This document shows, piece by piece, positions 34,269-43,611 of a DNA stretch of 64,000 bases. This DNA is from Paracoccus xiamenensis (lineage in GTDB: Bacteria; Pseudomonadota; Alphaproteobacteria; Rhodobacterales; Rhodobacteraceae). A program made the position numbers and the translations under genes. The stretch is taken from contig NZ_JAAOHY010000009.1 of NCBI RefSeq assembly GCF_011308835.1, positions 62,001 through 126,000 of the forward strand, in the 5' to 3' direction. The notes below the pieces were generated by a model. It searched no databases and was not told where the DNA came from. It saw only the letters and a program-made list of their open reading frames with translations. The stretch's first letter is position 1, and each line of letters starts with the position of its first letter.

Positions 34269-35318
34269 TCAACTGCCTGCGCGCTGCAGCATCCCGAACA
34301 GGTCGCGCGGATCGTCCGGATCGGCCAGCATGTCCAGCTGCTGATACAGCCCGGTGCCTTCCAGCTGGTCACGGACAAAACGCAGCGCCGAAAAATCCTC
34401 GGTCGCGAAGCCTACGCCGTCGAACAGGGTGATCTGGGCGGAATCCCTGCGGCCGGGGACAGCGCCGGTGATGACTTGCCACATCTCTGTCACGGGGAAA
34501 TCTTCCGGCATCTGCTGGATCTCGCCCTCGATCCGGGTCTGGGGCGGGTATTCGACAAAGACGTCTGAACGCAACAGGATGTCCTTGTGCAGTTCGGTCT
34601 TGCCGGGGCAGTCGCCGCCGATGGCGTTGATGTGGATGCCGGCGCCGACCATGTTGTCGGTCAGGATCGTCGCATATTGCTTGTCTGCTGTGCAGGTGGT
34701 GACGATCTGCGCGCCTTCCATCGCATCCTGCGCGGATTTGCAGGCGGTCAGGTCGAACCCCAGCCCTTCAAGGTTGCTCATGGCTTTGGCCGTTGCGGCG
34801 GGGTCGACGTCATAAAGCCGCAGCTTCGTCACCCCGCAGATCGCCCGCATCGCCAGCGCTTGAAACTCCGATTGCGCGCCATTGCCGATCAGCGCCATCG
34901 TATCGGCCCCCTTGGGCGCCAGATACTTCGCCACCAGCGCCGAGGTCGCCGCCGTCCTGAGCGCCGTCAGCAGTGTCATTTCCGACAGCAGCACCGGATA
35001 GCCATTGCTGACATCGGCAAGCAGCCCGAATGCGGTGACGGTCTGCAAGCCTTCCCTGGTGTTCTTGGGGTGGCCGTTGACATATTTGAACCCGTAAACC
35101 TCGCCGTCCGAGGTCGGCATCAGCTCGATCACGCCTTCATCCGAGTGACTGGCAACGCGCGGGGTCTTGTCGAACAGCTCCCACCGGCGAAAGTCGTCCT
35201 CGATATAGGTGGCGATGCCTTTCAGCATCTCCTCGATGCCGACGCGGTGGATCAGGCGCATCATGTTGTCGACGCTGACAAAGGGAACGTAAGCCAGTTT
35301 GGACGGGGCAGCGGGCAT
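34269..35318 (-). CDS. Ornithine cyclodeaminase
   Basis: A 349-residue mu-crystallin/ornithine cyclodeaminase-family enzyme with the length of the characterised Pseudomonas enzyme. Lys78 (YGFKYVNGHPKN), the Rossmann motif GNGAQ at 145-149 and the catalytic Asp236 in IGGDCPGKTEL are all present. It converts L-ornithine to L-proline and ammonia with bound NAD+, feeding PutA. Some relatives instead reduce pyrroline-2-carboxylate, which would also fit this window, but the GGDCPGKTEL block favours true cyclodeaminase. GAGG precedes the ATG at 35318. Divergent from an Lrp-type regulator gene. Confidence 0.9.
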   Translation of the reverse strand: MPAAPSKLAYVPFVSVDNMMRLIHRVGIEEMLKGIATYIEDDFRRWELFDKTPRVASHSDEGVIELMPTSDGEVYGFKYVNGHPKNTREGLQTVTAFGLLADVSNGYPVLLSEMTLLTALRTAATSALVAKYLAPKGADTMALIGNGAQSEFQALAMRAICGVTKLRLYDVDPAATAKAMSNLEGLGFDLTACKSAQDAMEGAQIVTTCTADKQYATILTDNMVGAGIHINAIGGDCPGKTELHKDILLRSDVFVEYPPQTRIEGEIQQMPEDFPVTEMWQVITGAVPGRRDSAQITLFDGVGFATEDFSALRFVRDQLEGTGLYQQLDMLADPDDPRDLFGMLQRAGS

Positions 35319-35359
35319 GATGATCCTCGGGTAGAACTGAAAAAAGGCAGTATCCACAA

Positions 35360-35370
35360 TGCAATTTGCA
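35360..35370. promoter_or_regulatory. Palindrome TGCAATTTGCA in the ornithine cyclodeaminase promoter
   Basis: An 11-bp palindrome 42 bp upstream of the cyclodeaminase start, within an AT-rich 135-bp divergent promoter. It is a candidate site for the Lrp-type regulator at 35454. Confidence 0.4.
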
Positions 35371-35453
35371 GAGTACATGACGAAGTTGCTAGATATTTGC
35401 TGTGTTCCTCTACATTATTGTTGCCATGATTATACAATCTGGAAGGTCGAACG

Positions 35454-35894
35454 ATGCAAGGCGGCGGTAAGCATATCTTCGATGATCTCGACCGCGAGCT
35501 GATCGCCTTGCTGCGTCAGGACGGCCGCGCGCCGGTATCGAAGCTGGCCGGGATCATGGGTGTGGCGCGCGGCACGGTGCAAACACGGTTGGACCGGCTG
35601 ATCGCCTCGGGCGCAATTCAGGGCTTCACCGCCCGCGTTGGCGAAGATTACGACAGAAGCCGCATCCGCGCGATCATGATGATCGAGGTGCAGGGCCGCA
35701 ACACACCGCAGGTCATTCGCCGGCTGCGCGGGCTGTCCGAGGTGCAGGTGCTGCACACCACCAGCGGAAAATGGGATCTGATCGCCGAAATCATTGTCGA
35801 GGACCTTGTTCAGTTCGACCGGGTGCTGCGCGACGTGCGGCTGGTCGACGGGGTGCTGAACAGCGAGACCAGCATCCTGCTGTCGAGCATGTGA
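35454..35894 (+). CDS. Lrp/AsnC-family regulator
   Basis: A 146-residue Lrp-type regulator. The HTH is at about 8-60 (DLDRELIALLRQDGRAPVSKLAGIMGVARGTVQTRLDRL) and the RAM ligand-binding domain at about 65-140. Divergent from the ornithine cyclodeaminase gene, whose regulation by ornithine or arginine-derived signals is the natural inference. GGAAGG stands 7-8 bp before the ATG. This is the second Lrp-family gene in the window tied to proline metabolism, the first being putR. Confidence 0.88.
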   Translation: MQGGGKHIFDDLDRELIALLRQDGRAPVSKLAGIMGVARGTVQTRLDRLIASGAIQGFTARVGEDYDRSRIRAIMMIEVQGRNTPQVIRRLRGLSEVQVLHTTSGKWDLIAEIIVEDLVQFDRVLRDVRLVDGVLNSETSILLSSM

Positions 35895-35978
35895 CAGACG
35901 GGCCGATGCGCCCTTGCGTGGCGCCGGCTGAAAGCCGCGTTAGCGACCTGCGCGGGCATTCAGGCGGGGACTGAAGAA

Positions 35979-35997
35979 GGCGGGGAATTTCCCCGCC
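35979..35997 (-). terminator. Terminator after nrdJ
   Basis: GGCGGGGAA and TTCCCCGCC form a 9-bp stem 12 bp past the nrdJ stop; on the minus strand the hairpin is followed by TTCTTC. It also lies beyond the Lrp gene on the plus strand. Confidence 0.6.
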
Positions 35998-36008
35998 CCT
36001 TGATGGAA

Positions 36009-38273
36009 TCACCCGCATTTCGAATGCCCGCAACTCGGGCAGGTCATGCAGCCTTCGACCATGCGCATGCCGTATTGGCCGCAGCTTGGGCAGGCGGGCC
36101 CCTTGGGGCGTTCGCCGATCACCATGACCTCGGCCTGCGGGTCTGACTTCAGGCCCATGCCCTCTCCCGCAAGAAAGCCCGTCGCGATCATGTGCCGCTC
36201 GATCACGCCACCGATGGCCGCGAGGATCGAGGGCACATAATTCCCCTGCATCCAAGCCCCGCCGCGCGGATCGAACACGGCCTTCAGTTCCTCGACCACA
36301 AACGAAACATCGCCGCCGCGCCGGAAGACGGCGCTGATCATCCGGGTCAGCGCCACGGTCCAGGCGTAATGCTCCATGTTCTTGGAGTTGATGAAGATCT
36401 CGAACGGGCGGCGATGGCCGGCCTGCACGATGTCATTGATGGTGATGTAGATCGCATGCTCCGATCCCGGCCATTTCAGCTTGTAGGTGGCGCCTTCCAG
36501 CGCGCCGGGGCGGTCCAGCGGCTCGGTCAGATAGACGACATCGGCGCCCGTGTCGGCCTCTGGCACGGTTTCGGCCTTTTCGCTGACGGACAGGACCGAT
36601 CCGGTCACATCGTTCGGGCGATAGGTGGTGCAGCCCTTGCAGCCCAGATCCCAGGCGGCCAGGTAGACGTCCTTGAAGTCCTCGAAGCTGATATCTTCGG
36701 GGCAGTTGATGGTCTTGGAGATCGACGAATCCACCCATTCCTGCGCCGCCGCCTGCATGGCGACGTGATCCCGCGGCGCAAGTGTCTGGGCGTTCACGAA
36801 ATAATCCGGCAGGGGCGCATCGCCATGCAGGTCGCGCCACATCTGGACGGCGTAATCGACGACCTCCTCCTCGGTCCGGCTGCCATCCTTCTGCAGCACC
36901 TTGCGGGTATAGGCATAGGCAAAGACCGGCTCGATCCCGGAACTCACATTGCCCGCATAAAGGCTGATCGTCCCGGTCGGCGCGATGCTGGTCAGCAGCG
37001 CGTTGCGGATGCCATGCCGGGCCACCGCCTCGCGCACATCCTCGTCCATCTTCTGCATGAAGCCCGATTGCAGATAGGCGTCGGCGTCAAACAGCGGAAA
37101 CGCCCCCTTTTCCTTCGCCAGATCCACGCTGGCCAGATAGGCCGCGCGCGCAATCGCCTTCATCCAGATCCGGGTCTGCTCCACCGCATCGGGCGCGCCA
37201 TAACGCAGGCCCAGCATCAGCAGCGCATCGGCCAGCCCGGTGACACCCAGCCCGATCCGGCGCTTGGCCTGCGCCTCGGCTTCTTGCTGGGGCAGCGGGA
37301 ATTTCGAGGCATCGACCACATTGTCCATCATGCGGATGGCGGTGCGGACCAGCTCATCCAGCGCCTTTTCGTCCAGCCCCGCGGCCTCGGTGAAGGGCGC
37401 AGATACCAGCCGCGACAGGTTGATGCTGCCAAGCAGGCAGGCCCCGTAAGGCGGCAAGGGCTGCTCACCGCAGGGATTGGTGGCGGCGATGGTTTCCACA
37501 TAGGACAGGTTGTTCGCCTTGTTGATCCGGTCGATGAAGATCACCCCCGGCTCGGCGAAATCATAGGTGGCGCGCATGATCCGGTTCCACAGGTCGCGCG
37601 CCTGCACGGTCTGGTAAACGCGCCCGTCAAAGACCAGATCCCAGGCGGCATCTGCCCGCACCGCCTCCATGAAGGCATCGGTGACCAGCACCGACAGGTT
37701 GAACATGCGCAGCCGGGCGCTGTCCTGCTTGGCCGCAATGAAGGCTTCGATATCGGGGTGGTCGCAACGCATCGTCGCCATCATCGCGCCCCGGCGCGAC
37801 CCCGCCGACATGATCGTGCGGCACATCGCGTCCCAGACATCCATGAAGGAAAGCGGACCCGAGGCATCCGCCGCCACCCCCTTCACCGCCGCACCGCGCG
37901 GGCGGATGGTCGAGAAATCATAGCCGATGCCGCCGCCCTGCTGCATGGTCAGCGCGGCTTCCTTCAGCATCTCGAAGATGCCGGACATGCTGTCGGGGAT
38001 GGTGCCCATGACGAAGCAGTTGAACAGCGTCACCGCCCGGCCGGTGCCGGCCCCGGCCAGAATGCGGCCTGCGGGCAGGAACCTGAAATCCTCCAGCGCC
38101 GCATAGAAGCGATCTTCCCAGACCGCAGGCTCTGCCTCGACGCTGGCCAGATCGCGGGCGACGCGGCGCCAGCTATCCTCGACCGAGCCGTCGATTGCCT
38201 GCCCCTCGGCGTCCTTCAGCCGATATTTCATGTCCCAGATCTGTTCGGCAATGGGGGCGGCGAAGCGGCTCAT
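36009..38273 (-). CDS. nrdJ: Adenosylcobalamin-dependent (class II) ribonucleoside-diphosphate reductase
   Basis: A 754-residue class II ribonucleotide reductase that makes deoxyribonucleotides with vitamin B12 and without oxygen. The radical-site loop NPCGEQPLPPYGACLLGS is near residue 265, and GTISLYAGNVSSGIEP is the later active-site strand. The C-terminus carries a zinc-ribbon-like CPSC...CPSCGHSKCG that also supplies the redox cysteines. It needs no small subunit, and none is nearby. Upstream, CTAGATATTG at about 38310-38319 resembles one half of an NrdR box, but a paired box is not clear. I find no B12 riboswitch box upstream. Confidence 0.95.
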   Translation of the reverse strand: MSRFAAPIAEQIWDMKYRLKDAEGQAIDGSVEDSWRRVARDLASVEAEPAVWEDRFYAALEDFRFLPAGRILAGAGTGRAVTLFNCFVMGTIPDSMSGIFEMLKEAALTMQQGGGIGYDFSTIRPRGAAVKGVAADASGPLSFMDVWDAMCRTIMSAGSRRGAMMATMRCDHPDIEAFIAAKQDSARLRMFNLSVLVTDAFMEAVRADAAWDLVFDGRVYQTVQARDLWNRIMRATYDFAEPGVIFIDRINKANNLSYVETIAATNPCGEQPLPPYGACLLGSINLSRLVSAPFTEAAGLDEKALDELVRTAIRMMDNVVDASKFPLPQQEAEAQAKRRIGLGVTGLADALLMLGLRYGAPDAVEQTRIWMKAIARAAYLASVDLAKEKGAFPLFDADAYLQSGFMQKMDEDVREAVARHGIRNALLTSIAPTGTISLYAGNVSSGIEPVFAYAYTRKVLQKDGSRTEEEVVDYAVQMWRDLHGDAPLPDYFVNAQTLAPRDHVAMQAAAQEWVDSSISKTINCPEDISFEDFKDVYLAAWDLGCKGCTTYRPNDVTGSVLSVSEKAETVPEADTGADVVYLTEPLDRPGALEGATYKLKWPGSEHAIYITINDIVQAGHRRPFEIFINSKNMEHYAWTVALTRMISAVFRRGGDVSFVVEELKAVFDPRGGAWMQGNYVPSILAAIGGVIERHMIATGFLAGEGMGLKSDPQAEVMVIGERPKGPACPSCGQYGMRMVEGCMTCPSCGHSKCG

Positions 38274-38304
38274 CAGGGCTTTCCTTAGTGGGTTCTGCGT
38301 CAGG

Positions 38305-38322
38305 TGCTACTAGATATTGACC
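38305..38322 (-). promoter_or_regulatory. Possible NrdR-type box before nrdJ
   Basis: GCTACTAGATATTGACC contains the CTAGATATTG stretch that resembles NrdR boxes, 32-49 bp before the nrdJ start. NrdR usually binds two boxes spaced by helical turns, and a second is not evident, so this is a weak call. Confidence 0.3.
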
Positions 38323-38516
38323 TGCGAAGCCCTGACAAGCAGCGATGCAGGGCGGCGGCAACATGTCGCGCAGCCTGTCCGCAAGGCAGGGGCGCGGCCT
38401 TCTAAAATGGCGTTTCCGGGCGCAAAAATCAATCGCCCTCGGGGTGCCTCGTGGCTTGCCATCAAGGTCAGGAATGCTAGCCTTCGCGGCATCCAACCAG
38501 CCACAGGAGGCGCAAG

Positions 38517-40490
38517 ATGCCGAACCCCCTTCACCTCAGCCGTCGCGGCCTCCTGTCGGCGTCTGTCGCGGGCGTGGGCCTTGCCGTGCTGCACCCGTTT
38601 TCCGCCCGCGCCCAAGCGGGGCAGGCGCATCTGCGGATCATGGAAACCACCGATCTGCACGTCCATATCTGGCCCTATGACTACTATGCCGACAAGCCCG
38701 TCGATACGGTCGGCGTGTCGCGCACGGCGGCGTTGGTGAATGCCGTGAGGTCCGAGGCGACGAATTCGATCCTTCTCGACAATGGCGATTTTCTGCAGGG
38801 CAACCCGCTTGGCGATTATATCGCCTATGAGCGCGGCATGGATCAGGGCCAGATGCACCCGATTGTCACCGCCCTGAACGAGGTGGGCGTGGATGCCGGG
38901 ACGCTTGGCAACCATGAATTCAACTATGGCCTGCCCTTCCTGAAAAACACGCTCGCGGGCGCGAAATATCCGGTCGTCTGCTGCAACGTCGTGACCAGTG
39001 AAGGCGCGACGCCCGACGCCGATGAAACGCTGGTCCCGCCCTATACGATCCTTGAACGCGAGTTGACCGATGGCGCGGGCGAGGCGCATCCGATCCGCAT
39101 CGGGCTGATCGGCTTTGTGCCGCCGCAGATCATGCAATGGGACCGCAAGCATCTGGAAGGCAACGTGACCACGCGCGGCATCGTCCCGGCAGCAGAGGCA
39201 TGGGTGCCGAAGCTGCGGGCCGAGGGGGTCGATCTGGTGATCGCGCTGTCCCATTCCGGGATCGATCCCCTGCCGCTGGAGGAAGATGCCGAAAACGCCT
39301 CACTGGCCTTGGCGGGGGTCGAAGGCATCGACGTGGTGCTGACCGGGCATCAGCATCTGGTCTTCCCCGGTCCCGACTATGAAGCGCTGGAAGGCGCCGA
39401 CATCGCCGCCGGCACGCTGGCGGGCAAGCCCGCCGTCATGGCCGGTTTCTGGGGCAGCCACATGGGGCTGATCGACCTGCTGCTGGAACGCGAGGGCGAG
39501 GCGTGGAAGATCGCCAGCCACACGGTCGAGGCCCGCCCGATCTATGAACGCGACGCCGACCGCAATGTCGTGCCGCTTGTCGAAAGCGTCGCGGCGGTCG
39601 AGGACAGCGTGAAGCCCGAACACGAGGCCACGCTGGAATATATCCGCCGCCCGGTCGGCAAGACTTCGGCCCCCCTCTACAGCTATTTCGCGCTGGTGGC
39701 CGACGATCCCAGCGTCCAGATCGTCACCAATGCGCAGAAATGGTATATCGAACAGATGCTTGCCGGCACCCGGCATGAAGGCCTGCCGATCCTGTCCGCA
39801 GGCGCGCCCTTCAAGGCGGGCGGTCGCGGCGGGCCGGAATACTATACCGACGTGCCCGCCGGCGACATCGCGATCAAGAACGTCGCGGACCTCTATCTGT
39901 ATCCGAACACCATTCGCGCGGTCAGGATCACCGGCCAGCAGGTCAAGGACTGGCTGGAACGCAGCGCGGGCATGTTCAACCAGATCACCCCGGGCGAGGC
40001 CGACCAGCCGCTGCTGAACCCGGAATTTCCCAGCTATAATTTCGACGTGATCGACGGGGTCAGCTACCGGATCGACCTGTCGCGGCCGTCGAAATACGAT
40101 GCCGACGGCGCGGTCGTGGATGAAAATGCGAACCGCATCACCGATCTGACCTTCGACGGCCAGCCCATTGACCCGGCGGCGGAATTCATCGTCGCCACGA
40201 ACAACTACCGGGCCGAGGGCGGCGGCACTTTCCCCGGCAATGACGGGAGCACCATCATCTTCGAAGGCCCGGACACCAACCGCGACATCATCGTGCGCTA
40301 TATCGTCGAGCAGGGCACAATCGACCCCGCTGCCGACAGCAACTGGTCATTTCTGCCGCTTGAAGGCACCAGCGTGCTGTTCGATACCGGCCCGAAAGCC
40401 GCGGACTATCTGGCTGATGTGAAGGGCCTGAAAATCGAGCCTGCCGGCGACGGCGCGGACGGCTTCGCGACCTTCCGCATCACGCTGTAA
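38517..40490 (+). CDS. cpdB: 2',3'-cyclic-nucleotide 2'-phosphodiesterase / 3'-nucleotidase, TAT-exported
   Basis: A 657-residue periplasmic nucleotidase. A twin-arginine signal (LSRRGLLSASVAG) with Arg9-Arg10 starts the protein, so it is exported folded. The metallophosphatase domain has ETTDLHVHIWPYDY, LLDNGDFLQGN, LGNHEFNYGL and TGHQHLVFPG as metal ligands; the C-terminal 5'-nucleotidase domain starts near 370. It hydrolyses 2',3'-cyclic nucleotides and 3'-nucleotides to scavenge nucleosides and phosphate. AGGAGG precedes the ATG by 6 bp. It is monocistronic and ends at a strong terminator. Confidence 0.93.
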   Translation: MPNPLHLSRRGLLSASVAGVGLAVLHPFSARAQAGQAHLRIMETTDLHVHIWPYDYYADKPVDTVGVSRTAALVNAVRSEATNSILLDNGDFLQGNPLGDYIAYERGMDQGQMHPIVTALNEVGVDAGTLGNHEFNYGLPFLKNTLAGAKYPVVCCNVVTSEGATPDADETLVPPYTILERELTDGAGEAHPIRIGLIGFVPPQIMQWDRKHLEGNVTTRGIVPAAEAWVPKLRAEGVDLVIALSHSGIDPLPLEEDAENASLALAGVEGIDVVLTGHQHLVFPGPDYEALEGADIAAGTLAGKPAVMAGFWGSHMGLIDLLLEREGEAWKIASHTVEARPIYERDADRNVVPLVESVAAVEDSVKPEHEATLEYIRRPVGKTSAPLYSYFALVADDPSVQIVTNAQKWYIEQMLAGTRHEGLPILSAGAPFKAGGRGGPEYYTDVPAGDIAIKNVADLYLYPNTIRAVRITGQQVKDWLERSAGMFNQITPGEADQPLLNPEFPSYNFDVIDGVSYRIDLSRPSKYDADGAVVDENANRITDLTFDGQPIDPAAEFIVATNNYRAEGGGTFPGNDGSTIIFEGPDTNRDIIVRYIVEQGTIDPAADSNWSFLPLEGTSVLFDTGPKAADYLADVKGLKIEPAGDGADGFATFRITL

Positions 40491-40494
40491 ACGA

Positions 40495-40526
40495 AAACCG
40501 GGGCAGAGTTGCCTCTGCCCCGGTTT
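40495..40526. terminator. Strong bidirectional terminator
   Basis: A perfect 14-bp stem (AAACCGGGGCAGAG with CTCTGCCCCGGTTT, 4-nt loop) lies between the convergent cpdB and sugar-ATPase genes, 4 bp after the cpdB stop. A and T runs at the stem ends let it work in both directions. Confidence 0.85.
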
Positions 40527-40536
40527 GCGACCCCGA

Positions 40537-41316
40537 TCAGGCCGCTTCGTTGTCCGGCGGCGGGTCCTTCGCGCCGGTCATGAAGGCCACCGCATCTGAC
40601 ATGGTGTAGTCGCCGGGCCGAATGACGGCGTGGCGGCGGCCCAGCCGGTGGACGTGGATGCGGTCGGCGACCTCGAACACATGCGGCATGTTGTGGGAAA
40701 TCAGCACAATGGGCAGGCCGCGCGATTTCACGTCCAGGATCAGCTCCAGCACTTTGCGGCTTTCCTTGACGCCAAGCGCCGCCGTGGGTTCGTCAAGGAT
40801 CACCACCTTGGACCCAAAGGCCGCCGCCCGCGCCACTGCGACGCCCTGACGCTGACCACCGGACAGCGTCTCGACCGGCTGGTCGATGTTCTGGATGGTC
40901 ATCAGCCCCAGTTCCGACAGCTTTTCGCGGGCGATCTTGCGCATCTGCGCCTGATCCAGTTGCTTCAGCCACTTGCCGGCGAAGCCTTCCTTGCGGATTT
41001 CCCGGCCCATGAACATGTTGTCGGCGATGGACAGGGCGGGCGACAAAGCAAGGTTCTGGTAAACGGTTTCAATCCCCGCCTGCCGGCCTTCCATGGGCGA
41101 CCCGAACTGCACCGGCTTGCCGTCCAGCTCGATGACGCCCTCGTCAGGCTGGACCGCGCCGGAAATCGCCTTGATGAGACTGGACTTGCCCGCGCCGTTA
41201 TCGCCTATCACGGCCAGGATCTCGCCCGGATACAGGTCGAAATCCGCGTGATCCAGCGCCGTGACGCGGCCATAGCGTTTGACCAGCCCGCGCGCTTTCA
41301 GAACAGGGGTGCTCAT
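40537..41316 (-). CDS. frcA: Sugar ABC transporter ATP-binding protein, FrcA-like
   Basis: A 259-residue ATPase with a single nucleotide-binding domain: Walker A GDNGAGKS at 38-45, signature LSGGQRQG, Walker B KVVILDEPTAALG. Most CUT2 sugar transporters have a double ATPase of about 500 residues; the Frc fructose system of Sinorhizobium uses a single one, which fits here. The start at 41316 overlaps the permease stop by 4 bp (ATGA). Last gene of the frcB-frcC-frcA operon. Fructose is the likely substrate, with ribose or mannose as alternatives. Confidence 0.88.
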   Translation of the reverse strand: MSTPVLKARGLVKRYGRVTALDHADFDLYPGEILAVIGDNGAGKSSLIKAISGAVQPDEGVIELDGKPVQFGSPMEGRQAGIETVYQNLALSPALSIADNMFMGREIRKEGFAGKWLKQLDQAQMRKIAREKLSELGLMTIQNIDQPVETLSGGQRQGVAVARAAAFGSKVVILDEPTAALGVKESRKVLELILDVKSRGLPIVLISHNMPHVFEVADRIHVHRLGRRHAVIRPGDYTMSDAVAFMTGAKDPPPDNEAA

Positions 41317-42392
41317 GCCGAAACCTTTCTGATCCATTGGTCGATGGCGACCGCGAGAATGATAAGCCAGCCGGTCGCAAAGACCTGCCACAGCACGTCC
41401 ACACCGGCCAGACGCAGGCCAGACTGGAAGACGCCGACGATCAGCGCCCCGAACAACGCCCCCATGATCGAGCCGCGCCCGCCGAACAACGAGATCCCCC
41501 CGATGACGACAGCGGTGATCGAGTTGAGGTTGCCTTCATAGAAGCTTTGCGGCGAGATCGAACCGACCCGCCCGATGGACGCCCATCCGGCAATCGCGCA
41601 GATCAGGCCCGCCAGAACGTAAACCGACAGCAGCACCTTGTTGGTCTGGATGCCGGCCAGTTCCGCCGCGTCCTTGTCATCGCCCACGGCATAGACATGG
41701 CGGCCCCAGGCGGTCTTGTTCAACATGAACCACAACACGACGAAGATCAGCACCATCAGGATCGAGCCATAGGTGATCTGCGCCCCGCCAATCGGGATCG
41801 AATTGCCGAAGAATTTCAGGAAGGGCGCGTTGGCGTCGATATCCGCGCCCCGGATCGACTGCGCGCCGGAAAAGTACAGGATCAGCGCATAGAACACGTT
41901 CCATGTGCCAAGCGTGGTGATGAAGGGCGGCAGCTTGATGCGGGTGATCAGAAAGCCGTTCAGCCAACCGCAGGCCGCGCCAAGGATGAAGGACATGGGC
42001 AGCGCGATGATGGACGGCACGCCCAGCTCTACCGCCAGTTTGCCGGCCACGACCGAACACAGCACCATGATCGCGGCGACCGACAGGTCGATGCCCGCGG
42101 TGATGATGACCAGCGATTGCGCGGCGGCCAGCATCCCGATAATCGACACCTGCTGCATGATCAGCGACAGGTTGAATGCCGAGAAGAAGTTGTTGGCAAT
42201 CACCCCGAAGATCAGCAGCGAGATCATCAGCACGATCACCGGCACCATGGTCGGGTTGCCATGCAGGAAATGCTGGGCGCGATCCATGAAGCCCGAATGC
42301 TTCGATTCGAAGCTGGCGACGCGCTTGTCGCTTTGATCCAATGTGTTTTCGAAATCCTGCCGCGTGCGCGGCGGCTGTTCGGTTTCCGTCAC
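41313..42392 (-). CDS. frcC: Sugar ABC transporter permease, FrcC-like
   Basis: A 359-residue inner-membrane permease of the CUT2 (ribose/fructose) class with an N-terminal cytoplasmic stretch of about 50 residues and about ten helices. AAAQSLVIITAGIDLSVAAIMVLC and GIQTNKVLLSVYVLAGLICAIAGW are typical CUT2 blocks. It lies between the binding-protein gene (65-bp gap with a 10-bp stem-loop) and the ATPase (4-bp overlap). Confidence 0.9.
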   Translation of the reverse strand: MTETEQPPRTRQDFENTLDQSDKRVASFESKHSGFMDRAQHFLHGNPTMVPVIVLMISLLIFGVIANNFFSAFNLSLIMQQVSIIGMLAAAQSLVIITAGIDLSVAAIMVLCSVVAGKLAVELGVPSIIALPMSFILGAACGWLNGFLITRIKLPPFITTLGTWNVFYALILYFSGAQSIRGADIDANAPFLKFFGNSIPIGGAQITYGSILMVLIFVVLWFMLNKTAWGRHVYAVGDDKDAAELAGIQTNKVLLSVYVLAGLICAIAGWASIGRVGSISPQSFYEGNLNSITAVVIGGISLFGGRGSIMGALFGALIVGVFQSGLRLAGVDVLWQVFATGWLIILAVAIDQWIRKVSA

Positions 42393-42421
42393 CGTGGTAT
42401 CCCCCCATAAACGGCGCGAGC

Positions 42422-42446
42422 GACCGGCGGCGCAGTGCCGCCGGTC
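42422..42446 (-). other. Intra-operon stem-loop between frcB and frcC
   Basis: GACCGGCGGC and GCCGCCGGTC form a 10-bp stem (loop GCAGT) just after the frcB stop. Together with similar stems at 23124, 49553 and 63065 it is likely to favour binding-protein expression over the permease. Confidence 0.65.
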
Positions 42447-42457
42447 CGTTTGTCAGA

Positions 42458-43483
42458 TCAGCCCCAGCACTGGGTCAGGGCCTCTTCCGAGGTGATGGAT
42501 TCGATCCCGTCGACCGGCTTGTCGGTCACCAGCGTCACGCCGGTATTGAAGAAATCGAGCCCTTCCGAGTTCGCAGGCTTCTCGCCGCTGTCGGCAAAGG
42601 CCTTGATCGCCTTGATGCCTTCGGACGCCATTAGCAGCGGGAACTGCATCGAGGTCGCGCCGATCACGCCGTCCTTGACGTTCTGGACGCCCGGACAGCC
42701 GCCATCGATTGACACGATGGTCGCCTGGCTGTCCTTGCCCATCGCCTTCAGCGCCTCGTAAGCGCCGGCGGCGGCGGGTTCGTTGATGGTATAGACGACG
42801 TTGATTTCGGGGTTCTGCTGCAGCAGGTTTTCCATCGCCGTGCGACCGCCGTCTTCATTGCCGTCGGTCACGTCATGGCCGACGATGCGGGCGTCATCCT
42901 CGTCTCCGATCCTGGTCGGTTCCTTGATGTCGATGCCAAAGCCCTGCATGAAACCCTGATCGCGCAGGTAGTCGACCGAAACCTGCGACGGGTTCAGGTC
43001 GAGGAAGGCAATTTTCGCGTCCGCCGCTGCATCACCCAGCGTCGCTGCCGCCCATTGCCCGATCAACTCGCCCGCCTTGAAGTTGTCGGTGGCGAAAGTG
43101 GCGTCAGCGGTGTCGGCGGGTTCAAACGGGGTATCCAGCGCAATGACAAGCGCGCCGGCGTTGCGTGCCTGTTCAATGGCGGGTGCCAGCGCGCGGCTGT
43201 CGGACGGGGTGATCAGAATGCCCTTCGCACCCGAGGCCATGCAGGTTTCAATCGCCGCGACCTGGGTTTCCACATCGCCATCGATCTTGCCGGCATAGGT
43301 CGAAAGCTCGATCCCGTTTTCTTCGGCGGCGGCAACCGCGCCTTCCTTCATCTTGGCGAAGAAGGGGTTGGTGTCGGTCTTGGTAATCAGGCAAGCGCCC
43401 ACCGCGTCTTGGGCAGAAGCAGCCCCGCCCATCGACAGGACAGCGACACCGGCCAGCAGGGCAAATTTCTTGTTGAAGCGCAT
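42458..43483 (-). CDS. frcB: Sugar ABC transporter substrate-binding protein, FrcB-like
   Basis: A 341-residue periplasmic sugar-binding protein of the ribose-binding-protein fold (Peripla_BP_4). A signal peptide ends near AASAQD (residue 25). [22 protein letters not shown] is very close to the FrcB N-terminal domain as I know it, and [23 protein letters not shown] and [16 protein letters not shown] are hinge blocks. First gene of the transporter operon, divergent from a ROK-family regulator, with a 9-bp inverted repeat between them. Confidence 0.9.
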   Translation of the reverse strand: MRFNKKFALLAGVAVLSMGGAASAQDAVGACLITKTDTNPFFAKMKEGAVAAAEENGIELSTYAGKIDGDVETQVAAIETCMASGAKGILITPSDSRALAPAIEQARNAGALVIALDTPFEPADTADATFATDNFKAGELIGQWAAATLGDAAADAKIAFLDLNPSQVSVDYLRDQGFMQGFGIDIKEPTRIGDEDDARIVGHDVTDGNEDGGRTAMENLLQQNPEINVVYTINEPAAAGAYEALKAMGKDSQATIVSIDGGCPGVQNVKDGVIGATSMQFPLLMASEGIKAIKAFADSGEKPANSEGLDFFNTGVTLVTDKPVDGIESITSEEALTQCWG

Positions 43484-43539
43484 TTGATCCTCCCATGGAT
43501 ACGCATGCGCAAATGGTGCGGCGCGAATCGCTTTCTGTC

Positions 43540-43564
43540 AATAAATCATTTCAGTTGATTTATT
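43540..43564. promoter_or_regulatory. Inverted repeat operator between frcB and the ROK regulator
   Basis: AATAAATCA and TGATTTATT form a perfect 9-bp inverted repeat around TTTCAGT. The AT-rich dyad stands in the divergent promoter 57 bp from the frcB start and is the best candidate site for the ROK regulator. Confidence 0.6.
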
Positions 43565-43611
43565 CAGGGGCTTGCGCCGAAATGGACCCGATACGTCGGG
43601 GGAGGAAGACG

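Noticed and set aside
38274-38516. Cobalamin riboswitch before the B12-dependent ribonucleotide reductase
   Set aside because: No B12-box-like GCCACTG sequence was found on the minus strand in this gap.
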